Shown: piece by piece, positions 10,445 to 19,519 of the stretch
Position numbering within the stretch: position 1 is the stretch's first letter
How the letters are laid out: every line of letters begins with the position of its first letter
Origin: Alcanivorax sp. DSM 26293
GTDB taxonomy: Bacteria > Pseudomonadota > Gammaproteobacteria > Pseudomonadales > Alcanivoracaceae
DNA: 64,000 nucleotides
Direction of reading: 5' to 3'
Assembly: GCF_900107995.1 (NCBI RefSeq)
Contig: NZ_FNUM01000006.1
Span: 235,965-299,964 of the forward strand
Notes under the pieces: model-generated
The model's database searches: none
What the model was told of the DNA's origin: nothing
The model's input: the letters and a program-made list of their open reading frames with translations, nothing else
Translations under genes and position numbers: made by a program

Positions 10445-11929
10445 TTACCCTTGCGAGGCGCGCCCCTCGCCGGCCAATGCCGGCGGGGTCAGGCGCAGCA
10501 CCTTGATCCCCAGCCAGGCATACACCAGCGCCAGCAGCGGATTGATCAGGTTGAAAAACGCAAAGAACAGATAGTCTGTCACCGGCACCAGCAGCACCGA
10601 CTGCATGTAGGCCCCGCAGGTATTCCAGGGAATCAGCGGGCTGGTGATAGTGCCACCGTCCTCCAGCGCCCGGGACAGATTCACCGGCGCCAGCCCTTCC
10701 TTTTCATAGGCCTCACGGAACATGCGCCCGGGCATGATGATGGAAATGTACTGGTCGGCAGTGAGGATGTTGCTGCCCAGGCAGGTGGCCAGCGTCGCCG
10801 TGATCAACCCCGCCGCGCCCTTCACCGCCGCCAGCAACCCTTCAATCAGCTTTGCCAGCAAGCCCGCATACTCCATGACGGCGCCAAACGTCATGGCGCA
10901 AAGAATCAGCCAGACCGTGTTGAGCATGGACGCCATGCCACCCCCGGACAGCAGATCATTGAGCGCCGCATCGCCGGTTTCCACGGTGATGCCCGCATAG
11001 AAGGTCTGCCACACCACTTTCAGTGACGCCACCATATCCGCCTGCGCCACGCCCGCCTGGGCGGCAATGGCCTCGGGCTGGAACAACAGCGCCCAGACCC
11101 CGCCCAGCAAGGCCCCCAGGAAAATTGCCGGCAACGCCGGCATGCGTTTGAGCGCCAGCACCAGTAAGACCAGCAGGGGAATCAGGTGCAGAAAGGAAAT
11201 ATGGAACTGGCTATCCAGGCCAGCCAGTAGCGGACGAATACGATCCACCGAGTCACCGGCCACCTCCGCGTTAAATCCCATGAACAGGAAAATCAGCAGG
11301 GCGATGACGATGGAGGGGACCGTGGTCCACAGCATCAACCGGATATGGGCAAACAGATCCGAGCCGGCCACTGCCGGAGCCAGGTTGGTGGTTTCGGAAA
11401 GCGGTGAAATCTTGTCGCCGAAATAGGCCCCGGAGACCACCGCCCCGGCGGCCACCGGCAGCGATAACCCCAGGCCGCTGGCCACCCCGATCAATGCCAC
11501 CCCCACGGTGGCCGCCACCGTCCAGCTGGAACCGATACTCAGGGCAATAATGGCGCAGATCAGGCAGGCCGCCGCATAAAACAGGGCCGGATTCATCAGC
11601 TCCAGCCCGAAATAGATCAGCGACGGTACAATGCCGGCCAGGCGCCAGGTGCCGATCAGGGCACCCACACTAAGCAGAATCAACACCGCCCCCAGGGCCA
11701 CGGCAATGCCCTTGATCATGGCGGTCTCGATCTCCCGCCAGGTCATGCCGTTCTTGAAGGCGATCAGCGACGCCAGCCCGGCGCAGAACAACAGGGCAAT
11801 CTGGTTGGGGCCGGAAGAGGCACTGTCGCCGTAGAGGTACACCGCCGCCGCCAGCAACACCACCAGCACCACGATGGGCAGCAGGGCATCGAACAGGCTG
11901 GGGCGACGGTGTGAAGAGGACTGTGTCAT
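10445..11929 (-). CDS. nhaC: NhaC-family Na+/H+ antiporter
   Basis: 494 residues with about 11-12 hydrophobic segments. NhaC-family regions are recognisable, including GSSWTVAATVGVALIGVASG, GAYFGDKISPLSETTNLAPA, GLITATLATCLGSNILTADQY and the late LEDGGTITSPLIPWNTCG. It should exchange sodium for protons at the inner membrane, which fits a marine or halotolerant host. Its stop is only 4 bases from that of the convergent lysA. Some NhaC-like members transport organic acids, so the substrate is an inference. Confidence 0.85.
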   Translation of the reverse strand: MTQSSSHRRPSLFDALLPIVVLVVLLAAAVYLYGDSASSGPNQIALLFCAGLASLIAFKNGMTWREIETAMIKGIAVALGAVLILLSVGALIGTWRLAGIVPSLIYFGLELMNPALFYAAACLICAIIALSIGSSWTVAATVGVALIGVASGLGLSLPVAAGAVVSGAYFGDKISPLSETTNLAPAVAGSDLFAHIRLMLWTTVPSIVIALLIFLFMGFNAEVAGDSVDRIRPLLAGLDSQFHISFLHLIPLLVLLVLALKRMPALPAIFLGALLGGVWALLFQPEAIAAQAGVAQADMVASLKVVWQTFYAGITVETGDAALNDLLSGGGMASMLNTVWLILCAMTFGAVMEYAGLLAKLIEGLLAAVKGAAGLITATLATCLGSNILTADQYISIIMPGRMFREAYEKEGLAPVNLSRALEDGGTITSPLIPWNTCGAYMQSVLLVPVTDYLFFAFFNLINPLLALVYAWLGIKVLRLTPPALAGEGRASQG

Positions 11930-12059
11930 GGCTGGCTACAAGACGGTGTCTTTCCGGTTATGGGCCTTCGCCGGCGAGTGAGCGCTTACCGGGGGCACGA
12001 AAAGCGGCGCAGTCTACCAGCACCCTGGCAAAGGCGCATTGCCGGTGGTCGGCCTGCTC

Positions 12060-12143
12060 GACGAGTAACGAGTAGCGAGTTTCGAAATGCGCAGCAGTGG
12101 ATTTTCGCTCCTTGCTCCTCGTATCTCGTATCGTATCTCGTAA
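12060..12143. repeat. GAGTTTCGAAA-type inverted repeat
   Basis: A left arm of repeated ACGAGTA/AGCGAG units ending in GAGTTTCGAAATG, and a right arm of CTCGTATCTCGTATCGTATCTC. The repetition of the CTCGTAT unit is direct as well as inverted. It lies between the divergent nhaC and the rlmJ stop. Confidence 0.7.
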
Positions 12144-12151
12144 AGGCGCTG

Positions 12152-12994
12152 TCAGGCCTCGCCAGTCAGCTCTCTAACCAGAGTATGGCCGTTGGGTTCG
12201 CACAGTGCACTCTTGAGCACCGGCATGGCCTGGGCCATATGCTGGGCCAGCGTGTAGGGCGGATTGATGATCAGCATGCCGGAGCCGGTCATGCCCCGGC
12301 CGGAGGCATCCGGGCGCGGACAGCACTCCACCCGCAGCAGGTTGGGGATCTCCGCCTTGACAAAACGGCGGATGAAACTTTCGGTACGGTTGCGATCCAG
12401 CACCGGGTACCAGATGGCATAAGTGGCAGTGGAGAAACGCTCCATGGCCATCTGCAGCGCCGGCAACAGCCCCAGGTAGTCCGCTTCCATTTCATAGGAA
12501 GGATCGATCAGCACCAAGCCACGGCGATGCTGGGGCGGCAGCATCGCCTTGAATCCCTGCCAGGCATCCAGCTTCTCCACCCGCACCCGCTTGTCATCGG
12601 CAAAGCGACGCTGCAGCAACTCGAAGTCGGTGCTGTGCAGCTCGGTACATTGCAACCGGTCCTGTTCCCGCAACAGGCTGGCGCTGATCAGCGGCGACCC
12701 CGGGTACTCGGTAAGCTTGCCCACCGGATTGAGCTTTTTTACCAGCGCCACGTATTGATCAATCACCCCCACGCCAGTGCGGCTATCCATCAACCGGGCA
12801 ATGCCATCCTGGTATTCCCCCGTCTTCTGCATATGCTCGCTGGCAATGGCATAACTGCCGGCCCCGGCATGGGTATCGTGCACCGTGAAGGGTTTCTCCT
12901 TTTTCTTCAGGTACTCGATGATCGCCACCTGGACGATGTGCTTGAGGACATCGGCAAAATTGCCGGCGTGGTAGCTGTGGCGGTAGGAAAGCAT
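12152..12994 (-). CDS. rlmJ: 23S rRNA (adenine-2030-N6)-methyltransferase
   Basis: 280 residues, as in E. coli RlmJ. It begins MLSYRHSYHAGNFADVLKH, a family signature. The catalytic motif of N6-adenine methyltransferases appears as VLIDPSYE (DPxY type), and the SAM site as HDTHAGAGSYA. It modifies A2030 of 23S rRNA. It stands alone on the minus strand between lysA and dapF, with repeats on both sides. Confidence 0.93.
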   Translation of the reverse strand: MLSYRHSYHAGNFADVLKHIVQVAIIEYLKKKEKPFTVHDTHAGAGSYAIASEHMQKTGEYQDGIARLMDSRTGVGVIDQYVALVKKLNPVGKLTEYPGSPLISASLLREQDRLQCTELHSTDFELLQRRFADDKRVRVEKLDAWQGFKAMLPPQHRRGLVLIDPSYEMEADYLGLLPALQMAMERFSTATYAIWYPVLDRNRTESFIRRFVKAEIPNLLRVECCPRPDASGRGMTGSGMLIINPPYTLAQHMAQAMPVLKSALCEPNGHTLVRELTGEA

Positions 12995-13045
12995 GGTGGC
13001 AACCTGAAGAAATGTAAGGGCACATTGTACACCTGACGCCGTCCA

Positions 13046-13112
13046 TGTAGGAGCGTCGCTTGCGGCGCGATCCCAGACGTTGAATCATCGCGCCGCAAGC
13101 GACGCTCCTACA
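13046..13112. repeat. REP-like inverted repeat pair
   Basis: Arms GTAGGAGCGTCGCTTGCGGC and GCCGCAAGCGACGCTCCTAC are perfect complements around a short loop. It lies between the divergent rlmJ and dapF genes, so it is not a terminator for either. Confidence 0.88.
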
Positions 13113-13190
13113 ATAAAGCCGAAACGCCATCACCTGACGCCACCGGAATCCCGGAGTACAATGGCCTTTTACCCGTACCGGACAATCCGC

Positions 13191-14045
13191 ATGAACCTGC
13201 GCTTTACCAAAATGCACGGCCTGGGCAACGATTTCATGGTGATCGACGGCATCCGCCAGTCGTTGCCGGAAACCGGCGTGCCGTTTTCCGCCGACGAAAT
13301 CCGCCGTCTGGGCGACCGGCATTTCGGCGTGGGCTTTGACCAGATGCTGATCGTGCAACCGGCCCGCAGCGCCGGGGCGGATTTCCGTTATCGCATCCTC
13401 AATGCGGACGGCTCCGAGGTCAGCCAGTGTGGCAACGGCGCCCGTTGCTTTGCCCGCTTCGTGCGCGATCATGGGCTGACCGACAAGGCCGAGATCGTGG
13501 TGGAAACCGCCGCCGGACAGATGACCCTGGCCGTGACCGACGACGAGCAGGTGACCGTGGATATGGGTGCGCCGCGCTGGGCGCCGGACGCGATTCCGCT
13601 GATCGCCAAAGCCGAACAGGACACCTATTTCCTCATCGCTGACAATAACGCCTATGAAGTCGGCGCCGTCGGGCTGGGCAATCCCCACTGCACCCTGCTG
13701 GTGGAAAATGTGGACACCGCACCGGTGAACACCCTGGGGCCGCTGCTGGAACGCCACGAACAGTTCCCGGAACGGGTCAATGTGGGCTTCATGCAGATCG
13801 TCAGCCGCAATGAAATTCGCCTGCGCGTCTACGAACGCGGTGCCGGGGAAACCCTGGCCTGCGGCTCCGGTGCCTGCGCTGCCGTCCTGATTGGCCAGCG
13901 CCGGGGCTTCCTGGATGAGGACGTGACTGTGCATTTACCCGGCGGCACCCTGCGGATTCATTACGATGGCCAGGGCGGCGTGCGGATGACAGGCCCCGCC
14001 ACCCCTGTCTATGATGGCAGCATTGATGTAATCGCGGCGCAATAA
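13191..14045 (+). CDS. dapF: Diaminopimelate epimerase
   Basis: 284 residues from the ATG at 13191. Upstream in-frame ATGs only translate the repeat and spacer. The protein begins [18 protein letters not shown], the standard DapF N-terminus. Both catalytic cysteines are present, in SQCGNGARC and in ACGSGACA. It interconverts LL- and meso-diaminopimelate for lysine and peptidoglycan synthesis. The ribosome site is weak. A DUF484 gene and xerC follow closely, as in Pseudomonas. Confidence 0.96.
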   Translation: MNLRFTKMHGLGNDFMVIDGIRQSLPETGVPFSADEIRRLGDRHFGVGFDQMLIVQPARSAGADFRYRILNADGSEVSQCGNGARCFARFVRDHGLTDKAEIVVETAAGQMTLAVTDDEQVTVDMGAPRWAPDAIPLIAKAEQDTYFLIADNNAYEVGAVGLGNPHCTLLVENVDTAPVNTLGPLLERHEQFPERVNVGFMQIVSRNEIRLRVYERGAGETLACGSGACAAVLIGQRRGFLDEDVTVHLPGGTLRIHYDGQGGVRMTGPATPVYDGSIDVIAAQ

Positions 14046-14059
14046 AAAGGACACCCCCC

Positions 14060-14782
14060 ATGACGGAGAACACCAAGGCCAGTGCCGACCAGGTTGCCGC
14101 TTACCTGCGCGACAACCCGGATTACTTCCAGCACCGCCCGGAGTTGCTGGAGCTGCTGCGCCTGCCGGACTCCAAGGGGGAGGCCGTCTCCCTGCTGGAG
14201 CGCCAGGCCTCCATCCTCCGCGACCGCAACAATGAACTGCGCGACCGCCTCAACGGCCTGCTGGACGTGGCTCGGGAAAATGATCACCTGTTCGACAAGA
14301 CCCGTCGCCTGACCCTGTCCCTGCTGGAAGCGCGCGGGGCGGAAAAACTGTTCCGCAACCTGCTCGCCAGCCTTGGCGATGATTTCCACTGTGACCGTGT
14401 CGCGCTGATGCTTTATGACCGGGAAATCCCCATCCTCGGCGACCTGCGCAACCAGATTCGCTGTGTCGACAGCGACGCCCTGCCCAGCGCCCTCAACCAC
14501 CTGCTGCGTAACGGCAAGGCGGTGTGCGGTGCCATGCGCGAAGAGGAAATGCAGGCCCTGTTCCAGGAGCACGCCACCGACATCCGCTCCGCCGCCATGG
14601 TCCCCCTGGAGTACCAGGGCAAATTGGGACTGCTGGCCATCGGCAGCAAAAGCGCCATGCATTTCCGCAGCTCCCTGGGCACCCTGTTCATTACCCACAT
14701 CGGCCAGGTACTGAGCCGACGCCTGCATGAAGTGCTGCGGCAATACCCGCATCAGGCAGCCAAAAAGATCAATGAACAGTGA
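14060..14782 (+). CDS. DUF484 family protein
   Basis: 240 residues. An N-terminal helical part (VAAYLRDNPDYFQHRPELL, then EAVSLLERQASILRDRN) leads into a coiled-coil and a C-terminal GAF-like domain (CDRVALMLYD, AAMVPLEYQGKLGLLAIGS). This is the DUF484 family found between dapF and xerC in many gammaproteobacteria. Its function is not established. The stop overlaps the GTG start of xerC by four bases, so it is translationally coupled to the recombinase. Confidence 0.9.
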   Translation: MTENTKASADQVAAYLRDNPDYFQHRPELLELLRLPDSKGEAVSLLERQASILRDRNNELRDRLNGLLDVARENDHLFDKTRRLTLSLLEARGAEKLFRNLLASLGDDFHCDRVALMLYDREIPILGDLRNQIRCVDSDALPSALNHLLRNGKAVCGAMREEEMQALFQEHATDIRSAAMVPLEYQGKLGLLAIGSKSAMHFRSSLGTLFITHIGQVLSRRLHEVLRQYPHQAAKKINEQ

Positions 14783-15708
14783 ACAGCGGAAGCCGCGATA
14801 AAGACACCGTTACTGCCTTCCTGCAACATCTGGAGTTCGAGCGCCGCCTCTCCCCCCACACCGTCAGCAATTACCAGCGTGACCTGAAAGACGCCTTCCG
14901 TCTCACCGGGCAGCGGGACTGGGCCACGCTCACCGTGCACGACATGCGCTCGCTGGTGGCCACCCTGCACCGGCAGGGAAAAGGCGGCAAGACCATTGCC
15001 CGTCTGCTCTCCACCCTGCGCACTTTCTACAGTTATTTGATGCGTGAGGGGCTGGCCCGTGATAACCCGGCGATGGATGTGCGACCACCGAAAAGCGGCA
15101 AGCGTCTTCCCAAGGCCCTGGATGCGGATCAGGTAGGCCAGCTGCTGGATGCGGGCACGGAAAAAGGCGACCCACTGAGCCTGCGCGACCAGGCGATCAT
15201 GGAACTGTTCTACGCCTGCGGCCTGCGCCTGGCAGAACTGCTGAGCCTGGATCTGGATAGCCTGGACCTGAGTGCCGGCCAGCTACTGGTCACCGGCAAG
15301 GGCAACAAGACTCGCCAGCTGCCCATCGGCAAGCCGGCCCTCACCGCCGTACGCCGCTGGCTCAAGGCCCGCACCCTGTTTATCAAGGACAGTGAAGAGA
15401 AAGCGCTCTTTCTGAGCAAGAATGGCCGACGACTGTCCCCGTCCAGCGTGCAACAACGCCTTAAACGTCACGCTCTGGAGCGGGGCCTGGATGACCACTT
15501 GCATCCCCACAAGCTGCGCCATTCCTTTGCGACTCACCTGCTGGAATCTTCCGGCGACCTGCGTGCGGTGCAGGAACTGCTGGGCCATGCGGACCTGGCC
15601 ACCACCCAGGTCTATACCCACCTGGATTTCCAGCACCTGGCCCAGGTCTATGATGGTGCTCACCCCCGAGCCCAGCGCCGCAAGGGGAACGACGAGGAGT
15701 CCTCCTGA
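14779..15708 (+). CDS. xerC: Tyrosine recombinase XerC
   Basis: 309 residues from a GTG start overlapping the DUF484 stop (GTGA). The N-terminal SAM-like DNA-binding domain contains LEFERRLSPHTVSNYQRDL. The catalytic set is visible: Arg in YACGLRLAELL, HxxR in HPHKLRHSFATHLL, LGHADL, and the nucleophile Tyr in TTQVYTHL. With XerD it resolves chromosome dimers at dif. Length and neighbours match XerC rather than a phage integrase. Confidence 0.94.
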   Translation: MNSGSRDKDTVTAFLQHLEFERRLSPHTVSNYQRDLKDAFRLTGQRDWATLTVHDMRSLVATLHRQGKGGKTIARLLSTLRTFYSYLMREGLARDNPAMDVRPPKSGKRLPKALDADQVGQLLDAGTEKGDPLSLRDQAIMELFYACGLRLAELLSLDLDSLDLSAGQLLVTGKGNKTRQLPIGKPALTAVRRWLKARTLFIKDSEEKALFLSKNGRRLSPSSVQQRLKRHALERGLDDHLHPHKLRHSFATHLLESSGDLRAVQELLGHADLATTQVYTHLDFQHLAQVYDGAHPRAQRRKGNDEESS

Positions 15709-15723
15709 CCTCTGCCGCTTCCC

Positions 15724-15874
15724 GTAGGAGTTCCCTTTTCAGGGGACGAACCTCACGCAGCGAGGCGACAAAGGAGATCATTGTTCAAGGCTCTATCGCG
15801 CCTGGATATCCCTGATCACCCTATGGCCGATTCCGTGCTACGTACGGTTCGCCCCCTGGAAGGGAGCTCCTACA
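15724..15874. repeat. Compound REP-like repeat
   Basis: Starts GTAGGAGTTCCCTTTTCAGG and ends with the complementary CCTGGAAGGGAGCTCCTAC. Inside is a degenerate copy of the CCTGATCGCCCT..GGTCGATTTCC module also seen at 17100, 20920, 58555 and 61600. Confidence 0.75.
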
Positions 15875-15929
15875 GCAGCTTCGCCTTCATGGCCGGGCCT
15901 CAGCCCTTGCCATGCGCTACAATAGCGCC

Positions 15930-16637
15930 ATGAGCCGACTCAAACTGATTACCTTTGATCTGGACAACACCCTCTGGCCGGTGGACGAAGTGATTCGCCG
16001 GGCGGAGAAGGCATGCAGTGACTGGATCATCGACCGCCACCCGGAAGCCGCCCAGGCGCTGAGCGCCGAACGGGTCCGCGCCGTACGTACCGCCCTGCTG
16101 CGGGAACGACCGGACTATCTGGACAACCTGACCGCCCTGCGCCAGGACGCCATGGCCCGGGCCTTTACCGAACACGGCTTCAGCGCCGGCGAGGCGCGCA
16201 AGATTGCCGAGGAGGCCTTCCTGGTTTTCCACCGTGCCCGCAATCAGGTGACCTTTTTCCCCGGCGCCCTGGAGGTGCTCGAACAGCTGGCCGACAGCTA
16301 CCAGCTGGGCGCCCTGACCAATGGCAACGCGGATCTGCAGCAGATCGGCATCGCCGGTCTATTCAGCTTCCACCACTCCGCAGAAACCATCGGGAAACGC
16401 AAACCCGCCCCGGACATGTTCCAGGCGGCCCTGGCATCCGCCGGCGTCGACGCCAGCCAGGCAGTCCATGTGGGGGATCATCCCCTGGAAGATGTGCATG
16501 CCGCGCGTGAACACGGCATGCATGCCATCTGGGCCAACCTGATAGATCTGGACTGGCCGGTTGATCTGGCCCACCCGCGTCACCATATCCATAATCTTCA
16601 CGAACTCACTGACCTGGTACCCCTTTTCGATGACTAA
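15930..16637 (+). CDS. HAD-superfamily hydrolase (YigB-like)
   Basis: 235 residues from the ATG at 15930; the in-frame ATG at 15912 adds six residues. HAD motifs: nucleophile in FDLDNTLWPVD, motif II in LTNGNA, lysine in KRKPAPDMF, and motif IV in VGDHPLEDV. It resembles YigB, a flavin-pathway phosphatase, which lies downstream of xerC in E. coli as here. The substrate remains an inference because HAD enzymes are broad. It overlaps yqcC by 8 bases. Confidence 0.85.
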   Translation: MSRLKLITFDLDNTLWPVDEVIRRAEKACSDWIIDRHPEAAQALSAERVRAVRTALLRERPDYLDNLTALRQDAMARAFTEHGFSAGEARKIAEEAFLVFHRARNQVTFFPGALEVLEQLADSYQLGALTNGNADLQQIGIAGLFSFHHSAETIGKRKPAPDMFQAALASAGVDASQAVHVGDHPLEDVHAAREHGMHAIWANLIDLDWPVDLAHPRHHIHNLHELTDLVPLFDD

Positions 16638-16944
16638 GCGCGCGCAACTCGCCATCCTTCTGGACGACCTGCAGACAGAACTGGACCAACAGGGCCTGTG
16701 GGAACAGCAACCCCCTACGCCCGCTGCTTTCAACAGCAGCACGCCTTTCTTTGCCGACACCATGGCGTTCAGCCAGTGGCTGCAATGGGTGTTTATCGCC
16801 CGCTTCCGGGCCATTCTCGAGGCCGAGCACCCCCTCCCCGGTCAGTGCGACGTGAGCCCCATGGCGGAGGAAGCCCTGAAGGGCATGGAGCAGGATGTGA
16901 GTGAGATCATTGATCTGCTGAAGCAGTTCGACGAGCACTTTTAA
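16630..16944 (+). CDS. yqcC: YqcC family protein (DUF446)
   Basis: 104 residues from the ATG at 16630, overlapping the HAD gene stop. It starts with a helical segment (AQLAILLDDLQTELDQQGLW) and contains PFFADTMAFSQWLQWVFIARF, the most conserved stretch of the YqcC family. The family is small, cytoplasmic and helical, with no established function. The overlap suggests coupled translation with the HAD phosphatase. Confidence 0.88.
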   Translation: MTKRAQLAILLDDLQTELDQQGLWEQQPPTPAAFNSSTPFFADTMAFSQWLQWVFIARFRAILEAEHPLPGQCDVSPMAEEALKGMEQDVSEIIDLLKQFDEHF

Positions 16945-17013
16945 GGGCGGCGGCAACAGGGAGCCGGAGGCATTTATCTGTAGGCGGTTACCTGCAAGCG
17001 AAACCCGAAAAAC

Positions 17014-17252
17014 TGTAGGAGCGGAGCTCGAGCCGCGAACCGGGAGTGACACCAATCAGCTGGATTTGGCCTCGCACTGAGCAGGACCTGGCGCGCTCTG
17101 ATATTCCTGATCGCCCTGCGGTCGATTTCCGCGCAAGCGCGGTTCGCACCTCAAGAGGTACTCCTATAGCGGCTTCGTAGGTATCTCGGAACTTGAGAAA
17201 CTTTCCAGTCTTTCCCTATCCAATCGAGCGTAGCTTGTAGCTTGTAGCTACC
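17014..17252. repeat. Compound REP-like repeat with shared 3' module
   Basis: Begins TGTAGGAGCGGAGCTCGAGC and ends near 17169 with GAGGTACTCCTATAGCGG. The inside carries CCTGATCGCCCTGCGGTCG and GCGCAAGCGCGGTTCG. A further module follows: GGCTTCGTAGGTATCTC ... AATCGAGCGTAGCTTGTAGC, ending in a tandem TAGCTTG(T) that touches the hemS stop. The same module follows the repeats at 21014 and 58620. This fills the 303-base gap between yqcC and hemS. Confidence 0.75.
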
Positions 17253-18210
17253 GAATCACGCTATCCCTCAATAACGCCCGCCAGTCAGACTCCGCTTCGC
17301 CGGCGGAAAGCGTCCACAACCAGTCACCGTTTTCATCCAGCGCTTCCAGCGCCGTGATCACCTGCCCATCACCGGGCTTGCGCAGCCGCCACAGGCTCTG
17401 CATTTTTGCCATATCCAGCGACACCAGGGCACCGTTATGGACCAGATGACAATGGCTGTCTTGCCAGCGCGGTGACGACCAGGGTGCCGTCATGCACAGA
17501 CGCACACCTTGATTGCCCACACACAGCGTGGTCGCCTCATCACGCCGCGAGGCTTCCGCCAGCACCGCCGGCAGGGTTTCCGGGCGTACCGGGCAGGCAA
17601 AGCTATCCCGCACCGAACGGTACAGAACCGACCGCTGGTTATCACAGCGCTGCAACAGGTGGGTGAAGTCCTCGTCATCGGCACTGCCGGCCCAGTCCCG
17701 CTCCAGCTGAGAGAGCGGCCCCAGTTCACCCGCCACCGCGCGGGGAAGTCCGGCGGGCAAGTTCAGGGTTTGCTGGTCGGGATGCAACATGGCGCAAACC
17801 AGCTCCTCGAATGCCAGACCTCCACTGTTCGGGGCCACCGCCATCTGTTGCAACGGTTGCCCCTGGCGATCAAAGAACACCAGACTGCGGGCGGGTAACG
17901 CACCGGTGGGCTCCAGCACCGCCAGCACCGAATGCCACTGGGACACCTGCAGACTTTGCCGTAACCGACAACGATCGCCCACCGATTCCAGCCACCATTC
18001 CCCTTCATGGAACGCCGGGTAATGCATGTTCTGGGAAACCCGGGAGCCACTGGTAAACGTCGTTACCACCAGTGAACCAAGTCGGTAGAGGGCCTTGAGA
18101 ATGGCCAACGGTTCGTCCTGCAATCGTAAAACCCGATCACCGAGTGCGGCACCGCACTGACGAAGCAGAGGGGATGCCGCCGGCGCCGGGGACCACGCCA
18201 TCACTGACAT
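17248..18210 (-). CDS. hemS: HemS/ChuS-type heme-handling protein
   Basis: 320 residues from the ATG at 18210, which has GGAGG four bases upstream; an in-frame ATG at 18234 lacks this. Two related halves are seen, each with an aromatic/Trp-rich segment (HYPAFHEGEWWLES in the first). The C-terminus reads LRKPGDGQVITALEALDENGDW then SDWRALL, typical of the family. HemS-type proteins bind or degrade heme in the cytoplasm. It follows hemP and its Fur box, so iron-dependent control is likely. The sequence is divergent, so catalytic competence is uncertain. Confidence 0.75.
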   Translation of the reverse strand: MSVMAWSPAPAASPLLRQCGAALGDRVLRLQDEPLAILKALYRLGSLVVTTFTSGSRVSQNMHYPAFHEGEWWLESVGDRCRLRQSLQVSQWHSVLAVLEPTGALPARSLVFFDRQGQPLQQMAVAPNSGGLAFEELVCAMLHPDQQTLNLPAGLPRAVAGELGPLSQLERDWAGSADDEDFTHLLQRCDNQRSVLYRSVRDSFACPVRPETLPAVLAEASRRDEATTLCVGNQGVRLCMTAPWSSPRWQDSHCHLVHNGALVSLDMAKMQSLWRLRKPGDGQVITALEALDENGDWLWTLSAGEAESDWRALLRDSVIR

Positions 18211-18403
18211 GCTGCCTCCAGATCGCCGCACCATCGATGCCTTGTCGACGGTGCTTGTTATTAGGTGTGGAAAGCTGGCGGCGGCTGGCGATCCACGTCA
18301 GGGAGAAAAGGGAGAGGCGTCTCGCAACGTACCTGAGACAACGAGACACTACCGCCCGACACGCACTGGGCGCCTCATTGCTCCAGGCATGATGCGTGCC
18401 TGA

Positions 18404-18580
18404 TCACTTGGTAAGAATAAGCCGGTTATTGGACGTGCGGCGAAGCAGGTAACGCTCGCCGGCATGCTCGATCCAGAGTTTGCCCTGGTGGTTGAGCAGC
18501 AGACTGCTGGCAACACTGCTTTCTGCATTGATAGAAACCCGGCGGGTGGTGGCGGTGACGTTCTTCTTGAGCTGAGTCAT
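18404..18580 (-). CDS. hemP: HemP-family hemin uptake protein
   Basis: 58 residues. After a polar N-terminus, VSSLLLNHQGKLWIEHAGERYLLRRTSNNRLILTK-like content (residues 23-58) shows the HemP pattern of a short beta-rich protein ending LILTK. AAGGAGG lies upstream of the ATG at 18580, and a Fur box sits 22 bases before the start. HemP proteins accompany bacterial heme uptake genes and may act as regulators. Only hemS follows; no heme receptor gene is in the window. Confidence 0.85.
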   Translation of the reverse strand: MTQLKKNVTATTRRVSINAESSVASSLLLNHQGKLWIEHAGERYLLRRTSNNRLILTK

Positions 18581-18602
18581 GCTGGCCTCCTTGTCTGTAT
18601 AT

Positions 18603-18621
18603 GAGAATCATTATCATTATT
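18603..18621 (-). promoter_or_regulatory. Fur box upstream of hemP-hemS
   Basis: GAGAATCATTATCATTATT matches the 19-base Fur consensus GATAATGATTATCATTATC at about 16 positions by hand count. It lies directly before hemP, so iron-replete repression of the hemP-hemS pair is expected. Confidence 0.85.
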
Positions 18622-18804
18622 GATTGGACAACCGTCAATCCTCATTTTCGTTTTTCTGACCAGGGTCACAAACCCGGTCAGACATCCCCGCTCTATCCAC
18701 GCCAAAACGCTTTTGACATGCCAAGCCCCTTGCTGTTTTCCTCGCCGGGCAGGTTTTTACGTTCCCCTATCGAAAGCCCTGCACAACCGCGCTAGACTGA
18801 AATC

Positions 18805-19323
18805 ATGAATACCGCGATGGCACACCCCATGACCGAATCCCCCCAGGAACGTCTGGCCGCTATCCTGGATAGCCACCAGCCTTCCTCCGTTGTTACCGTC
18901 AGCCTCAACCCCATCCCCGTCGTCAGCCAATGGTGCAAGGACCACGACTGCACGCTGGTGGAAATCCAGGAGCAGGACCCCTTTGCGGCACTGGAAGAGA
19001 TCGAACGGGTGGATATGGCCATCGTGGCCGACCAGCTGGAATACATGAGTCAGCGTGATGGCGAAGCCCTGATGGGCTTGCTGCGCAACCTGCACACGGA
19101 CTCCATGGTGGCGGTGTACCAGCCCAACCTGGCGCCACAGAAATTGCGCTGGCCCAGCAACGGGTTTCTGGCACTGGGTTGCCGGGAGCAGGGACACTTT
19201 GCCCAGGAAGGTCGTGAGCTGAATATCTACAGCTACGATCTGGACAACTACAACTTTGAGCGCAAATGGAACAACCCGCGCTTCTGGGCCAACCCGGAAA
19301 ACTGGGGCAAGTACTGGTGGTAA
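18805..19323 (+). CDS. Conserved hypothetical, degenerate methyltransferase-like fold
   Basis: 172 residues, or fewer if the later in-frame ATGs at 18817 or 18829 are used. A segment reading RVDMAIVADQLEYMSQRDGEALMGLLRNL, quoted here only by its pattern (DxAIVxDxLEY then LLRNL), resembles motif IV and the following helix of class I methyltransferases. A recognisable glycine-rich SAM loop is missing. The C-terminus is aromatic and ends NWGKYWW. I do not recognise a function. It is divergent from hemP. Confidence 0.6.
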   Translation: MNTAMAHPMTESPQERLAAILDSHQPSSVVTVSLNPIPVVSQWCKDHDCTLVEIQEQDPFAALEEIERVDMAIVADQLEYMSQRDGEALMGLLRNLHTDSMVAVYQPNLAPQKLRWPSNGFLALGCREQGHFAQEGRELNIYSYDLDNYNFERKWNNPRFWANPENWGKYWW

Positions 19324-19342
19324 ACACCCCACCGGTTATTCC

Positions 19343-19379
19343 GTAGGGTGCACTGAGCCTAAGGCGAACTGCACCCTAC
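19343..19379. repeat. GTAGGGTGCA-type palindrome
   Basis: GTAGGGTGCACTGAGCC and its partner GGCGAACTGCACCCTAC form an inverted repeat. A larger relative lies at 39684-39766. This family is distinct from the GTAGGAGC one. Confidence 0.75.
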
Positions 19380-19519
19380 CTGCGGCCAACCCCATTACAC
19401 GACCCTCCCATCACAAGCCCGCAACGCCTATTCGCCCGCTTTCTCTGTGAACTGCGCGCCCGCTGTGGTGAAATAACGCCTTTCCCGCTGAACTTTCCAG
19501 CCTCAACTTTGCAACCGAC

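Noticed and set aside
12783..13934. 383-codon minus-strand open frame spanning dapF and rlmJ
   Set aside because: It runs antisense to dapF, through the 13046 repeat and into rlmJ out of frame; both real genes have intact motifs.
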